64,000 bases of DNA from the NCBI RefSeq assembly GCF_002847345.1, contig NZ_LXFV01000026.1, positions 41,576-105,575 of the forward strand. The letters are read 5' to 3'. Numbering within the stretch: the first letter of the stretch is position 1; each line of letters opens with the position of its first letter. This DNA comes from Pectobacterium peruviense (GTDB lineage Bacteria > Pseudomonadota > Gammaproteobacteria > Enterobacterales > Enterobacteriaceae). Shown one piece after another: positions 32,738 to 43,594 of this stretch. A model generated the notes under the pieces. The model saw nothing but the letters and a program-made list of their open reading frames with translations, did not search any database and was not told the DNA's origin. Made by a program: the position numbers and the translations under genes.

Positions 32738-33724
32738 TTACACGGCGACCTCCTTGCCTTGAGCCAGTGATTCAAACGCTTTATCCGCCAGATTCAACGC
32801 GCGTTCACCGTCCAGCCCGGAGCACTCAGGCTGCGTACGACCATTCAGCACATCGACAAAGTGCTGCCACTCTGCCGCGTAGGCCGCGTGATAGCGTTGC
32901 AGGAAGAAATATTCAGGTTTCGCGGACAGACAACCGTCATCCGTCCACTGCTCGACTACGTTTTCACGAATATTGCCAGCAGTGAGCACACCTTTCGCGC
33001 CGTGCAATTCAAGGCGCTGATCGTAGCCGTAGCCCGAACGGCGGCTGTTAACGATGGTCGCCATCGCGCCAGAGGCAAATTTCAGCACGATAAATGCAGT
33101 ATCAATATCGCCCGCCTCACCAATCGCCGGATCGACCAGATTGCTGCCTTGTGCAAAGACCGACACTGGCTCTTCGCCCATAATGAAGCGCGCCATATCG
33201 AAATCATGGATCGTCATGTCGCGGAACATACCGCCGGAAACGCGGACATACTCGGCAGGCGGCGGGGACGGATCGCGGGAGATAATCAGGAGAGATTCTG
33301 GTTTGCCGATATTGCCTTCGCCAGCCAGCGTTTTGACGCGTCGGAATTGCGGGTCGTAGCGGCGATTGAAGCCCACAAACAATGGCACGTTCTGCTGTTT
33401 GACGACGGTCAGGCAGTCGCGAACGCGGGCAATATCCAGATGTACCGGTTTTTCACAGAAAATGGCTTTGCCATGCTTGGCGGCCAGCTCAATCAGGTCA
33501 GCGTGCGTGTCGGTCGCGGAGGCAATAAGAACGGCGTGCACGGCTGGGTCGTTCATGACCTCGTCAACAGTTTGCACTTTGGTATGGTAACGTTCTGCCA
33601 GCGCCGTGGCATTTGCGGGGTTGGGATCGACCACCGCGTACAGGTTGGTTTCTTTGTGTGCCGCGATGTTCACTGCGTGGACCTGACCGATACGACCCGC
33701 GCCCAATAAAGCGATGTTAAACAT
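32738..33724 (-). CDS. iolG: Myo-inositol 2-dehydrogenase IolG
   Basis: An NAD-dependent Gfo/Idh/MocA dehydrogenase of 328 residues that oxidises myo-inositol to 2-keto-myo-inositol, the first catabolic step. NAD motif LLGAGRIGQVHA is at the N-terminus, with CEKPVHLDI (catalytic Lys) near residue 92, GFNRRYDPQFRRVK, and the catalytic Asp/His in MTIHDFDMARF. I start at the ATG at 33724 (MFNIALLG), preceded by GGGAG. The longer open frame to 33817 has no homologous content. It is first in the run iolG-binding protein-ATPase-permease-oxidoreductase-iolC-iolE-iolB. Confidence 0.94.
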   Translation of the reverse strand: MFNIALLGAGRIGQVHAVNIAAHKETNLYAVVDPNPANATALAERYHTKVQTVDEVMNDPAVHAVLIASATDTHADLIELAAKHGKAIFCEKPVHLDIARVRDCLTVVKQQNVPLFVGFNRRYDPQFRRVKTLAGEGNIGKPESLLIISRDPSPPPAEYVRVSGGMFRDMTIHDFDMARFIMGEEPVSVFAQGSNLVDPAIGEAGDIDTAFIVLKFASGAMATIVNSRRSGYGYDQRLELHGAKGVLTAGNIRENVVEQWTDDGCLSAKPEYFFLQRYHAAYAAEWQHFVDVLNGRTQPECSGLDGERALNLADKAFESLAQGKEVAV

Positions 33725-34044
33725 AGATGCTCCCTTGCTACCTGAGTGGTATTTAACGCCAGACTGATAAAGTGACGGGCTAACGGCTAGTCTCTTCTCT
33801 CCATCCCCATCACCCACTTTTTACCGCAAATCCTGATAGCTAAAATAAAACATTTATTTCAGTTTTGTATAAATTGAAAATTATATTTTTGCGCGTCAGT
33901 TAACATTTTCATGACATTTTCGCTGTTTTCTGCAACCACAATCACACATCGGGTGAGAACGTTTATGGGGATATATATGACTATCAGCGGATCGGTCAGG
34001 TGCTGGCGTACAGCAGGAGGGAAAATGAAACCGTGGTTTGAAAT

Positions 34045-34068
34045 GAAATGGATATTTCAGTTTAATGT
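34045..34068 (-). promoter_or_regulatory. Candidate IolR operator upstream of iolG
   Basis: GAAATGGATATTTCAGTTTAATGT (given here as parts: GAAATGGATATTTCA then GTTTAATGT) nearly repeats the motif found upstream of iolA at 38407. Over the shared positions only three differ. A second, weaker AAATAAA/TTTTATTT palindrome lies nearer the gene at about 33844-33862. Presence of the same motif before the two iol transcripts, near an RpiR gene, suggests the IolR operator. Confidence 0.55.
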
Positions 34069-34152
34069 TACATGTGAGAGAAATCTTAAGCAGCGCTAAG
34101 CAGCACTATGACGCTAAGCTAACAATATCTAAAGCCATATGAGTGTCTTGCT

Positions 34153-34408
34153 GTTTCTGTTTTCTCGGCGTAAAAAATTGCGCTGAGGTGGGCGTGACTG
34201 CCGGGTGAGCGGCATGGACGCCGCGAAAGGCAGTGCCGCGTTGGGAACGCGTCACTGACGGCCCGAACAGCGGTCACGAACGCCGAAGGTATCGCGTAGC
34301 GACGCTATTAGCGCCGAAAAGCCAGTGGTCAAGGCGCTGCGGCGATTGAGCGCGCCTTGTCGGGCGTGTGTGGACACACTGAGGAAATAAGTATGCTTAA
34401 CACGCCCG
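34153..34408. repeat. Structured repeat element, copy A
   Basis: This non-coding copy lies between the iolG promoter region and iolD. From 34167 (GGCGTAAAAAATT) to 34370 it aligns with the reverse complement of copy B. Stems: 34209-34213 with 34220-34224, CAGTG 34231 with CACTG 34253 (inner GCG/CGC), TCGC-GTA-GCGA at 34292-34302, and CAAGGCG 34330 with CGCCTTG 34353 enclosing the conserved GCGGCGATTGAG. A further CGGGCGTG/CACGCCCG pair closes at 34408. Paired bases differ from copy B by compensating changes. The function is unknown: a structured RNA or a dispersed DNA element. Confidence 0.75.
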
Positions 34409-34469
34409 AAACCTTCGCAGAGGCTGGAATGAAACGGCAAAACTCATACCAGCCACTTGGCATAGCCCC

Positions 34470-36401
34470 CTAATATTGCCGCGCACGGGAGAGCGCAGCT
34501 TTCACACTATTGGCAGCAGACTCAATCTCTGGATTATCCGCAACCTGCGCCGTGCCCGTGCGCCACCAGGATTCATAGCCGTGCGTCATGGTCTTCGGCA
34601 GCACCTTGATATCGAGCAGTACCGGGCCTGCATGCTGACGTGATTCCGCCAGCGCCAGTTTGAGCGATGCCTCATCATGCACCCGCCACGCTTTGCAGCC
34701 GTAACTTTCCGCATTCTTGGCGAAATCCACCGGAATGAGCGCACCGCGCAGTTGCCCCGATTCCGCATCGCGATAGCGGTTTTCCGTACAGAAGCTGCCC
34801 ATCCCCTGACTCATTTGCAGGTTGTTGATACAGCCAAAACCTGCGTTGTCGAACAACAACACGGTGATTTTGATGCCCTCCTGTACCGCCGTTTGCAGTT
34901 CGGTGTGGAGCATCAAATAGGAGCCGTCGCCAACCATCGCGTAGACAGGCTGCTGCGGTGCCGCAAGGCGTGCGCCAATAGCCGCCGCAATCTCGTACCC
35001 CATGCAGGAATAGCCATACTCCAGATGATAGCTGTCCGGCGTTTTCACCTGCCACACACGCTGTAAATCGCCCGGCAACGAGCCAGCCGCACCAACCACA
35101 ATCGCGTTATCCTCCAGCTCATCATTCAGTATGCCCAGTACGCGCGTTTGCGTCAGATGGGTATTCAGCATCTGGCGGTATTCATCCAACTTGTCTTCCA
35201 GACCATCTACCACTTCTGGCACCAGCTCACCCTTATCCTGCACGGTAAACAGCCGCTCTAGTTCGCGCTCCCATTCCGCACGAGCCTGTTCGACAGCCTG
35301 CTGCCAGCCGCTACGATACGACACCGTTGCCAATCGTTCACTCAACGCTTCCAGCCCGACACGGGCATCAGCAATCAAGGGCAGCGCATCCAGTTTTAGC
35401 GCATCAAACTCGGCAACGTTGAGCAGTAAAAATTCGACATCTGGGTTCTGAAACAGTGATTTGGAACCCGTGGTAAAGTCGGTTAAACGGGTTCCAACCC
35501 CGATAATCAGATCCGCCTCTTGCGCCAGCCGATTCGCCGCCAGCCCGCCCGTGACGCCAATACCGCCACAGTTCAGCGGGTGCGATGAAACAAGTGCACC
35601 CTTGCCCGCCTGCGTTTCGCCAAAGGGAATCGCAAACTGCTCGGCAAACTGTGCCAGCGCATCATGTGCGCCGGAATAACGGACACCGCCGCCGCAAATC
35701 AGCATTGGACGACGTTTTCTCGCAATTAGCGCCACCGCATCATCCAGCCGCGCAGCATCCGGCGGACGACGTTCGAGGTGATGAACGCGCTTGCGGAAAA
35801 ACGATGCCGGATAATCCCAGACCTCCGCCTGTACATCCTGCGGTAAGCACAGCGTTACCGCGCCCGTGTCTGCCGGATCGGTCAGGACACGCATGGCGTT
35901 AATCAGCGCACTCATCAGTTGTTCAGGGCGATTAATACGATCCCAGTAGCGGGAAACCGGTTTGAAGCAGTCATTGGTACTAATCGACAGATCGTGGTAT
36001 TGCTCGACCTGCTGTAATACCGGATCCGGCTGGCGACAGGCAAACAGATCGCCGGGCAGCAGCAGTATCGGGATGCGGTTGGCGGTAGCGGTCGCCGCAG
36101 CGGTCACCATATTCGCCGCTCCCGGCCCCACCGATGAGGTCACCGCATAGATTTTCCGCCGCTTGTGCTGTTTAGCAAACCCGACGGCGATATGCGCCAT
36201 TCCCTGCTCGTTGCACCCCTGATGCACGGTGAGACGGTTTGCCTCCTGCTCCAGCGCCTGGCCGATGCCCAGCACATTACCGTGACCAAAAATGGTCATG
36301 ACACCCTGCACAAAGGGGGATTCTTCACCGTCTACGCTGATGTATTGCTGGTTGAGAAACCTGACCAGCGCCTGCGCCATGGTGATGCGACACGTATCCA
36401 T
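34470..36401 (-). CDS. iolD: 3D-(3,5/4)-trihydroxycyclohexane-1,2-dione hydrolase IolD
   Basis: A cytoplasmic ThDP-dependent enzyme of 643 residues that opens the cyclohexane ring to 5-deoxy-glucuronate. The order is an N-terminal PYR domain ([19 protein letters not shown], cofactor-activating Glu), a middle domain ([15 protein letters not shown]), and a PP domain with the ThDP/Mg motif [14 protein letters not shown] to [15 protein letters not shown]. It lies 437 bp after iolA and 745 bp before iolG, with a copy of the structured repeat on each side in opposite orientations. This makes it look like a separate transcription unit within the cluster. The ATG at 36401 is preceded by AAGGAGTA. Confidence 0.96.
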   Translation of the reverse strand: MDTCRITMAQALVRFLNQQYISVDGEESPFVQGVMTIFGHGNVLGIGQALEQEANRLTVHQGCNEQGMAHIAVGFAKQHKRRKIYAVTSSVGPGAANMVTAAATATANRIPILLLPGDLFACRQPDPVLQQVEQYHDLSISTNDCFKPVSRYWDRINRPEQLMSALINAMRVLTDPADTGAVTLCLPQDVQAEVWDYPASFFRKRVHHLERRPPDAARLDDAVALIARKRRPMLICGGGVRYSGAHDALAQFAEQFAIPFGETQAGKGALVSSHPLNCGGIGVTGGLAANRLAQEADLIIGVGTRLTDFTTGSKSLFQNPDVEFLLLNVAEFDALKLDALPLIADARVGLEALSERLATVSYRSGWQQAVEQARAEWERELERLFTVQDKGELVPEVVDGLEDKLDEYRQMLNTHLTQTRVLGILNDELEDNAIVVGAAGSLPGDLQRVWQVKTPDSYHLEYGYSCMGYEIAAAIGARLAAPQQPVYAMVGDGSYLMLHTELQTAVQEGIKITVLLFDNAGFGCINNLQMSQGMGSFCTENRYRDAESGQLRGALIPVDFAKNAESYGCKAWRVHDEASLKLALAESRQHAGPVLLDIKVLPKTMTHGYESWWRTGTAQVADNPEIESAANSVKAALSRARQY

Positions 36402-36503
36402 TGATCTACTCCTTAAATAAGGATCTGATTTCTATAATGAACTATGTATATTCAGCGAGTATTTCGTGCGCAAAAATTTAGCTATTTTTATGCTACGTCA
36501 TAG

Positions 36504-36797
36504 CACGCGCCCGACTCAGGGCGCTCAATCGCCGCCGCCCTGAGAACCTAGGCTAGTGGCGATAAATTATGCCGCTACGCGGGTCCTTCGGTATGTGTCA
36601 CCGCAATCCGAACCGCCAGTGACGTGATTACTCGCCCCATAAACGGGGCTCACCCTGCCGGTCCAGCACAAGTGCTGTTCAAAAACGTCTCAGACGTTTT
36701 TGTCATGCACGGCACTGGCTTTCGCGACATCCCTGTCGCTCTTTCGGCGGTGCCCCTAACCTCAGCATAATTTTTAACGCCAGAAGAGAAAAACCAG
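36504..36797. repeat. Structured repeat element, copy B (inverted relative to copy A)
   Basis: Located between iolA and iolD. The minus strand reads as copy A does. Stems on plus coordinates: CTCAGGGCG 36515 with CGCCCTGAG 36536 around a 12-base loop that is the complement of GCGGCGATTGAG, CCGC-TAC-GCGG at 36572-36582, GCGACA-TCCC-TGTCGC at 36724-36739, and CCAGTG 36616 with CACTGG 36713. Copy B holds about 75 bp more than copy A inside the last stem, with three extra hairpins (AAAAACGTC/GACGTTTTT at 36681-36701, CAGCAC/GTGCTG, GCCCC/GGGGC). No coding potential is evident. Confidence 0.78.
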
Positions 36798-36837
36798 CGC
36801 ACGCGGTTTGTTACCCATTAACTGATAGATACTCAAC

Positions 36838-38349
<1,512 letters not shown>

Positions 38350-38406
38350 GTTTACACCTTTGTGGGTTTTGAGGAGACAAACGGCTGACATCGGATTACA
38401 GTATAT

Positions 38407-38429
38407 GAAATGAATATTCCATTTAATGT
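38407..38429 (-). promoter_or_regulatory. Candidate IolR operator upstream of iolA
   Basis: A palindromic AAATGAATATTCCATTT core followed by AATGT lies 58 bp upstream of the iolA start and between the divergent iolA and iolR genes. It nearly repeats the motif upstream of iolG at 34045. RpiR-type inositol regulators are known to control such clusters; binding here is inferred. Confidence 0.6.
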
Positions 38430-38693
38430 AAAAATAAAATAAATGTTGATTATTGTGATCCGCTGCGAATTTTTATGTAAACTTGAAGCCAGCTGTCCAC
38501 AAAGACAGGCGAGCAGCCTCTGAAAATAGCCTTATCGATAAAAGGTTTGTCGCCAGAAATGCCGTACAGATAAAACAGCCGTATCCAGAAATGAATTTTC
38601 TGTTCCGTTTCAAGCGCCAATCATCACAGGCACGACGGAAGTGGGCAGAATTGTGATATGTGAGTCTTATACGTCTTTGGGAGATGACCCGAT

Positions 38694-39551
38694 ATGCCCA
38701 TGGCAACCAGCCTGAGAGAGTTACAGGAACAGATCCGTGAGCGTTATGATTCGCTCAGCAAGCGGTTACAGCAGGTCGCGCACTATGTGCTGGATAATAC
38801 CAACAGTATCGCGTTCGATACCGTTGCGGTGATCGCCGAACGCGCGGATGTTCCCCCCTCAACGTTGATCCGCTTCGCCAACGCCTTTGATTTCAGCGGC
38901 TTCAATGAAATGAAACAGCTATTCCGTATGAATCTGGTGGAGGAGACGGCAAGCTATACCGACCGTGCACGGCTGTTTCGAGCGATGGAAGCTGACGCGG
39001 TGCCAGAAACGCCGCTGGATATTCTGCATGAGTTTGCACGTTCAAACGCGCAGGCGATGCAACAGCTGGCAGCACGCACTCCGCAAGAGGATCTGCAAAA
39101 AGCGGTCGATCTGCTGGCGCAGGCGGACACGATTTATATCGTGGGGCTACGGCGCTCGTTCAGCGTCGCGACCTACCTCACCTATGCACTCAGCCATCTG
39201 GAAAGCAGTGCGATTCTGGTCAACGGTCTGGGTGGCATGTTTCGCGAACAACTCAGCCGCGTTAACTCGCGCGATGTGGTGGTCTCCATCAGTTTCTCAC
39301 CCTATTCACAGGAAACCGTGATGGTCAGCGAAATGGCGGCTAAAGCTGGTGCGCGACAAATTGTGATTACCGACAGCCAAATCAGTCCGCTGGCAACGCT
39401 CAGCGACGTTTGTTTTGTGGTGAAGGAAGCGCAGGTTGATGCGTTCCGTTCACAGTCTGCCACGCTGTGTCTGGTGCAGTCGTTGATGGTATCGCTAGCC
39501 TATCGGCAGGGAAACGGCGCAGAACAGAGCGAAAAACAGCAGCGCGGCTAG
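38694..39551 (+). CDS. iolR: RpiR family regulator, probable IolR
   Basis: This regulator has 285 residues. The N-terminal RpiR helix-turn-helix (about residues 8-85: LQEQIRERYDSLSKRLQQVA, then VIAERADVPPSTLIRFANA) is followed by a SIS sugar-phosphate-isomerase domain (about 120-260: YIVGLRRSFSVATYLTYAL and VVSISFSPYSQETV). RpiR regulators with a SIS domain bind a phosphorylated sugar, probably a 2-deoxy-5-keto-gluconate phosphate here. It is divergent from iolA, with GGAGAT before the start. The start may be 38694 or the in-frame ATG at 38700. Confidence 0.9.
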   Translation: MPMATSLRELQEQIRERYDSLSKRLQQVAHYVLDNTNSIAFDTVAVIAERADVPPSTLIRFANAFDFSGFNEMKQLFRMNLVEETASYTDRARLFRAMEADAVPETPLDILHEFARSNAQAMQQLAARTPQEDLQKAVDLLAQADTIYIVGLRRSFSVATYLTYALSHLESSAILVNGLGGMFREQLSRVNSRDVVVSISFSPYSQETVMVSEMAAKAGARQIVITDSQISPLATLSDVCFVVKEAQVDAFRSQSATLCLVQSLMVSLAYRQGNGAEQSEKQQRG

Positions 39552-39599
39552 CCGGAACTATTTACGTAGCAGGATGCAACATATAGGGAGACCCGTTTT

Positions 39600-39905
39600 A
39601 TGCTTCAAGTCATCGCACAGGATTTTATTAAACCTGAGAGCATTGAGATCGTCATGCCGCTGTACCGCGAATTAGTAGAGAAAACGCGACAGGAACCGCT
39701 GTGCATCTCCTACGCGCTGTTTATCAACCAGAAAGATCCGGGGCATTTCACCTTTATCGAAACCTGGCCAGATAGAGCGGCACTGGACATTCACTGCCAG
39801 ACCGAACACTTCCAGCGTCTGGTTCCCATGATAAATAGCCACCAGCGAGCCGAGTGCACATTTCTGCTGATGGATCCATTTGACAGTAATATTCCCACCG
39901 TTTGA
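39600..39905 (+). CDS. Antibiotic biosynthesis monooxygenase (ABM) domain protein
   Basis: A 101-residue single ABM-domain protein (YgiN/LsrG-like ferredoxin fold): QVIAQDFIKPESIEIVMPLY, then EPLCISYALFINQKDPGHF, FIETWPDRAALDIHCQTEHF (conserved Trp and His). Such proteins act on quinols or small carbonyl compounds; the substrate is unknown here. It lies 48 bp after iolR on the same strand and could be co-transcribed with it. A role in inositol use is not established. Confidence 0.82.
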   Translation: MLQVIAQDFIKPESIEIVMPLYRELVEKTRQEPLCISYALFINQKDPGHFTFIETWPDRAALDIHCQTEHFQRLVPMINSHQRAECTFLLMDPFDSNIPTV

Positions 39906-40129
39906 ATCAATCCAATTTTAGGTCGCCATGCGGCCTACATATCGTCACAACGCCTTCCTCATTTTGCTTTTTTTCACACTCAAATTTAATTCATTTTTTT
40001 TGAATTAAAATCTCAATTTTTTCCTGTTTCACATTTTTCACAACCAGATAACATACAAAAACCCTCTGACAACAGGTCATTTTACTGTTAACTCAGCAGG
40101 ATAATGAATATCAAACAAATGAAATAATT

Positions 40130-40144
40130 TGATAATCATTCTAA
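40130..40144 (+). promoter_or_regulatory. Fur box upstream of the orphan binding protein
   Basis: TGATAATCATTCTAA matches the 7-1-7 Fur pattern TGATAATNATTATCA at 12 of 14 non-spacer positions. It lies about 90 bp before the ATG at 40234, among AT-rich sequence. Confidence 0.7.
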
Positions 40145-40233
40145 TAATATCGCCAACGCATTCTTATCCAACCAACAATATTAAGGGATAAATAATGTGT
40201 CGGTAGATATCGGCACTCATTCAGGAGGAATCG

Positions 40234-41337
40234 ATGTTTAAAATAAAACAGGTGGTCGCATTTACGGCGCTGATGGCGGCGGCAGCGACCAGCTATGCGG
40301 CAGTAGAGGCCGATAAGCGTCCGATCAATGAGCTTTATCAGAACGCGCTTCGAGAAGGCGGTATTGTGACCGTCTATGCTGGTGGAGACACACCGGGTCA
40401 GCAGGATGGCATCAAACAAGCGTTTGAAAAACGCTTTCCGGGCATGAAACTCAACGTCATTGTGGATTACAGTAAATTCCACGATGCACGTATTGATAAC
40501 CAGCTAGCGACCAAGACGCTGGTGCCGGATGTGGTACAGCTACAAACCCTTCAGGATTACCCGCGCTGGAAGAAAGATGGCGTATTACTGAATTACAAGC
40601 CGATCGGCTGGGATAAAGTGTACCCTGCGTTTAAAGACAAAGACGGCGCCTGGACTGGCGTGTTTGTCGATGCGTTCAGCAACGTGGTCAATACCAAGCT
40701 GATTGCCGAAAACGCTTGGCCGACAGAAGCTAATGACTATCTGCGTCCCGATCTGAAAGGCAGTATTGTCTTAACCTACCCGAATGATGACGACGCGGTA
40801 CTGTTCTGGTTTAAACAGGTTGTTGATAGATACGGCTGGGAATATGTCGCTAAATTCAAAGAACAGAATCCGGTTTATGTACGCGGCACACAGGCTCCCG
40901 CAGACGATGTTGAAAGCGGCAAATCAGCAGCGACATTCTCTACAGACGGCGCGCTCGCTCCCGATCAAAACGCCAACTCCCGTTTTGTTCTGCCTAAAAA
41001 CGATCCGTTTGTCTCTTGGGCACAGCGTGCGGCTATTTTCAAACAGGCTCAGCACCCGGAAAGCGCCAAGCTGTATCTGAGCTGGTTGCTGGATAAAGAG
41101 ACGCAGAGCAATGTCTGGTATATGTGGTCAGTTCGTACTGACGTTGCGCCACCAGCTGGCTATAAGCCTATCTGGGAATATAAGAACACCAGTCCGCAAG
41201 CCTTTGCCGACTTCATGAGCGATCGTGCTGCGGTAGAATCATTCCGCGCTCAGATCGGTCTGTATCTCGGCGAAGTGAAAGGCGAACCGTCTCCGGGTAA
41301 CTTAGGGCTGCATCCAAAAGAAGCATTACCCCATTAA
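40234..41337 (+). CDS. Orphan ABC transporter substrate-binding protein (iron-type family)
   Basis: A 367-residue family-1 periplasmic binding protein with signal peptide (MFKIKQVVAFTALMAAAATS, cleavage near YAA-VEA). The mature part contains GIVTVYAGGDTPGQQDGIKQ, VVQLQTLQDYPRW and WTGVFVDAFSNVVN. The closest group is the Fe3+/thiamine/polyamine type. It has no adjacent permease or ATPase; both flanking genes belong to other functions. The Fur box upstream suggests iron regulation. AGGAGGA precedes the ATG. It could borrow a membrane complex, for example the 21.5-23.9 kb importer. Confidence 0.86.
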   Translation: MFKIKQVVAFTALMAAAATSYAAVEADKRPINELYQNALREGGIVTVYAGGDTPGQQDGIKQAFEKRFPGMKLNVIVDYSKFHDARIDNQLATKTLVPDVVQLQTLQDYPRWKKDGVLLNYKPIGWDKVYPAFKDKDGAWTGVFVDAFSNVVNTKLIAENAWPTEANDYLRPDLKGSIVLTYPNDDDAVLFWFKQVVDRYGWEYVAKFKEQNPVYVRGTQAPADDVESGKSAATFSTDGALAPDQNANSRFVLPKNDPFVSWAQRAAIFKQAQHPESAKLYLSWLLDKETQSNVWYMWSVRTDVAPPAGYKPIWEYKNTSPQAFADFMSDRAAVESFRAQIGLYLGEVKGEPSPGNLGLHPKEALPH

Positions 41338-41380
41338 TACGTTATTCCTCGCCTTATAATAAGTAGTCTTATAATAAGAT

Positions 41381-41422
41381 AAAGCCCTTATCACCATAGC
41401 AATGGCAATAAGGGCTTTTTTG
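41381..41422 (+). terminator. Rho-independent terminator after the orphan binding protein
   Basis: AAAGCCCTTAT (41381-41391) pairs perfectly with ATAAGGGCTTT (41408-41418), then a T-run. Just before it, the 11-bp word CTTATAATAAG is repeated at 41353 and 41368. Confidence 0.88.
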
Positions 41423-41469
41423 TCTTTTACCCAGAACACATCAAAATATCAATCGGCTATCTTGTGTAT

Positions 41470-42552
41470 TCATGCCACTTCGGTTCGGCGACGACCTTTA
41501 TTTTTTGCCCGATAAAGCGCCATATCTGCCGCCTTTAACCAGTCAATGTATTGGGCCATAGTGGGTGAAATCTCCGCAATCCCGACACTGACAAAAACCG
41601 CCAACTGCGGCGTCTGGTTCAGGAACTTCAGCGATAAACTCTCTCGGATGCGGTTCACCGCGTCCAACGCATCCCCCGCGCTAGTCTGCGGTAAAATAAC
41701 GGCAAATTCATCGCCGCCGAATCGCCCGATCACATCCGTCTCCCGAAAACCTGACGTCAGTTCACGCGCCAGCAGCAATATCGCCTGATCGCCGACGTTA
41801 TGCCCAAAGTTATCGTTAAAGGCTTTAAAATGGTCGATATCAAACAGGACTAACGTGGCGGTACGCTTATAACGCTGGCAAATATCATACTCGTGCTTCA
41901 GCAGGCGTTCCCAGTGGTGACGGTTATAGAGGCTGGTCATACCGTCATGAATGCTGACTTCCATCAACATACGCTTGTGCTCTGCCAGTTTTAGCGCGGT
42001 CGTGTAGGTGACATAACCCAAAAAAATCGGGTAAATCAGTAACATCGGCAAGCAGGTATAAAGCTGAACCGGCGTGGTATCCAGCGAAATGGGTACAGCA
42101 AACAACATAAGAACCAGCACGCAGGTCACACACTGTAATACGATGCCCTGAACAAATAGCTTGATTCCACCACCCGCCGTACCGTTCATACCAACCATCG
42201 CGACAATCAGTGCGCTGGGCAAAAGATTCACGCCCATGAATCCTATCCAGATGCCACCAAATGCCACATCAATCAATAAATTACGCTTCTCACACCGCAT
42301 AGGATCGCGCGAACGTAGGGATAGCGTGTAAGCAATGTGAGGCCAGACAAAGGCATTAAGAAAAAGGAGCCCCCACGCGAGAATCGGCACGGGTTTGGCA
42401 ATCAATACCGAGGAAATAAAAAGAGAGCACAGTATCGTACCGACAATACGTGGAATATAGACTCGCTGGGAAAAGCGTAGCCCTGAGCGACGTACATCTA
42501 CCGTCAAAAACATCGGCGACGAGGCTGACATAGCGACCCCCATGCGGTTCAC
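41470..42552 (-). CDS. dgcC: MASE2-GGDEF diguanylate cyclase (DgcC/AdrA-like)
   Basis: This inner-membrane enzyme has 360 residues and makes cyclic di-GMP from two GTP. The N-terminal MASE2 domain (about residues 17-195, six hydrophobic segments, with RSGLRFSQRVYIPR and LNAFVWPHIAY) is followed by GGDEF (about 200-355: HDGMTSLYNRHHWERLL, FDIDHFKAFNDNFGH, GRFGGDEFAVILP). The I-site RxxD is intact (RETD, five residues before GRFGG). The composition matches E. coli AdrA/DgcC, which activates cellulose synthesis. It is monocistronic. The start could be the ATG at 42552 or 42543. Confidence 0.93.
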   Translation of the reverse strand: MNRMGVAMSASSPMFLTVDVRRSGLRFSQRVYIPRIVGTILCSLFISSVLIAKPVPILAWGLLFLNAFVWPHIAYTLSLRSRDPMRCEKRNLLIDVAFGGIWIGFMGVNLLPSALIVAMVGMNGTAGGGIKLFVQGIVLQCVTCVLVLMLFAVPISLDTTPVQLYTCLPMLLIYPIFLGYVTYTTALKLAEHKRMLMEVSIHDGMTSLYNRHHWERLLKHEYDICQRYKRTATLVLFDIDHFKAFNDNFGHNVGDQAILLLARELTSGFRETDVIGRFGGDEFAVILPQTSAGDALDAVNRIRESLSLKFLNQTPQLAVFVSVGIAEISPTMAQYIDWLKAADMALYRAKNKGRRRTEVA

Positions 42553-42757
42553 TAACGAATAGCGAGAAAAAAGAACATTATGACTGAAAGCATGTGAGCA
42601 TCAGTGAACAGTATTTTAATTTATTCTGTTACATAACAGACTCGTGTCGTAACGGCTAAACAGAGTAACACGAATGTTAACTCCCGGTGGTCTTACCCGT
42701 GGCTTTCGCGCCGTACCTGTTATTGCGCCGCCATGTCAGTCATGATGGCCGATGTGG

Positions 42758-43594
42758 CTAAGAGGGAGAGGGTTGTAAACGGTTAATATGAATGGTCAGA
42801 AACATAACTTCGTCGGTGGTCAGCCGGCAGTCGTAATTCTTCTCCACATACTCATACACCTTCATCGCACAGGCATAGGCACGCGGCATCAGTTCGGTAA
42901 TTCCCTGATAGATGGAGTCGTCACCGTGGCTCACCGTTTCCCGGTTTAACAAACGTAGCGCGAAGAACTTCAGGTGCGTAATCAAACGCTGATAATTGAG
43001 AGAGTGCTCGTCAAACGTGATGTGGAGATCGTATTTCAGAATGGTCAAAATATCTTTAATGATACCCGCGCTTTGCATCGTGCTCTGCATGTCGCTGTTA
43101 TTTGTCGCATTCGCCAGATGCAGCGCAATAAACCCTGCTTCATCCTCCGGTAAATCGATATCCAATCTGGAGCGAATCAACGCTAGCGCCTCTAACCCAA
43201 CGGCAAACTCACCGCGATAGAACTGGCGAATATCCCATAGCATCAGATTCTTGATCGTCTGTCCTTTCTTATGGCGTTGGATTGCAAAGTTGATATGGTC
43301 GCTTAATGCCAGAAACAACGTGTCCTGCACATCGAGCCGCAGCGTTTTTTGCGCCAGAGTAATAATCTGCTGCGTGACCGCCAGACAGTCAGGCGGAATA
43401 TCCGCCAGCAGTTGTGATAGCACGTCCGCGATACCGTCGCTTTTCTTCACGAATTGACTTTCAATGCGTAGCGGATCGATAGGATCGCCGACCTTTTTGC
43501 CAAAGCCGACACCTTTACCAATCGCCACAATTTCCCGTTGGTCATCAGCCAGCACCAGCACGGCGTTATTGCTCAGTATTTTTTCAATGATCAT
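42758..43594 (-). CDS. BglG/LicT family transcriptional antiterminator, second copy
   Basis: 278 residues: CAT RNA-binding domain (MIIEKILSNNAVLVLADDQR then GKGVGFGKKVG) and two PRDs with His residues (ALSDHINFAIQR, ALHLANATN, ITHLKFFALR, FLTIHINRL). It is downstream of the GH1 gene on the same strand by 94 bp, so it should control its own leader at 45204-45277. No PTS permease gene is adjacent. It is clearly diverged from the 19411 antiterminator. Confidence 0.93.
   Translation of the reverse strand: MIIEKILSNNAVLVLADDQREIVAIGKGVGFGKKVGDPIDPLRIESQFVKKSDGIADVLSQLLADIPPDCLAVTQQIITLAQKTLRLDVQDTLFLALSDHINFAIQRHKKGQTIKNLMLWDIRQFYRGEFAVGLEALALIRSRLDIDLPEDEAGFIALHLANATNNSDMQSTMQSAGIIKDILTILKYDLHITFDEHSLNYQRLITHLKFFALRLLNRETVSHGDDSIYQGITELMPRAYACAMKVYEYVEKNYDCRLTTDEVMFLTIHINRLQPSPS

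Noticed and set aside
32861..33709. Long antisense open frame within iolG
   Set aside because: It lies entirely inside a recognised gene with GC-rich third positions, shows no family motif and has no ribosome site of note.
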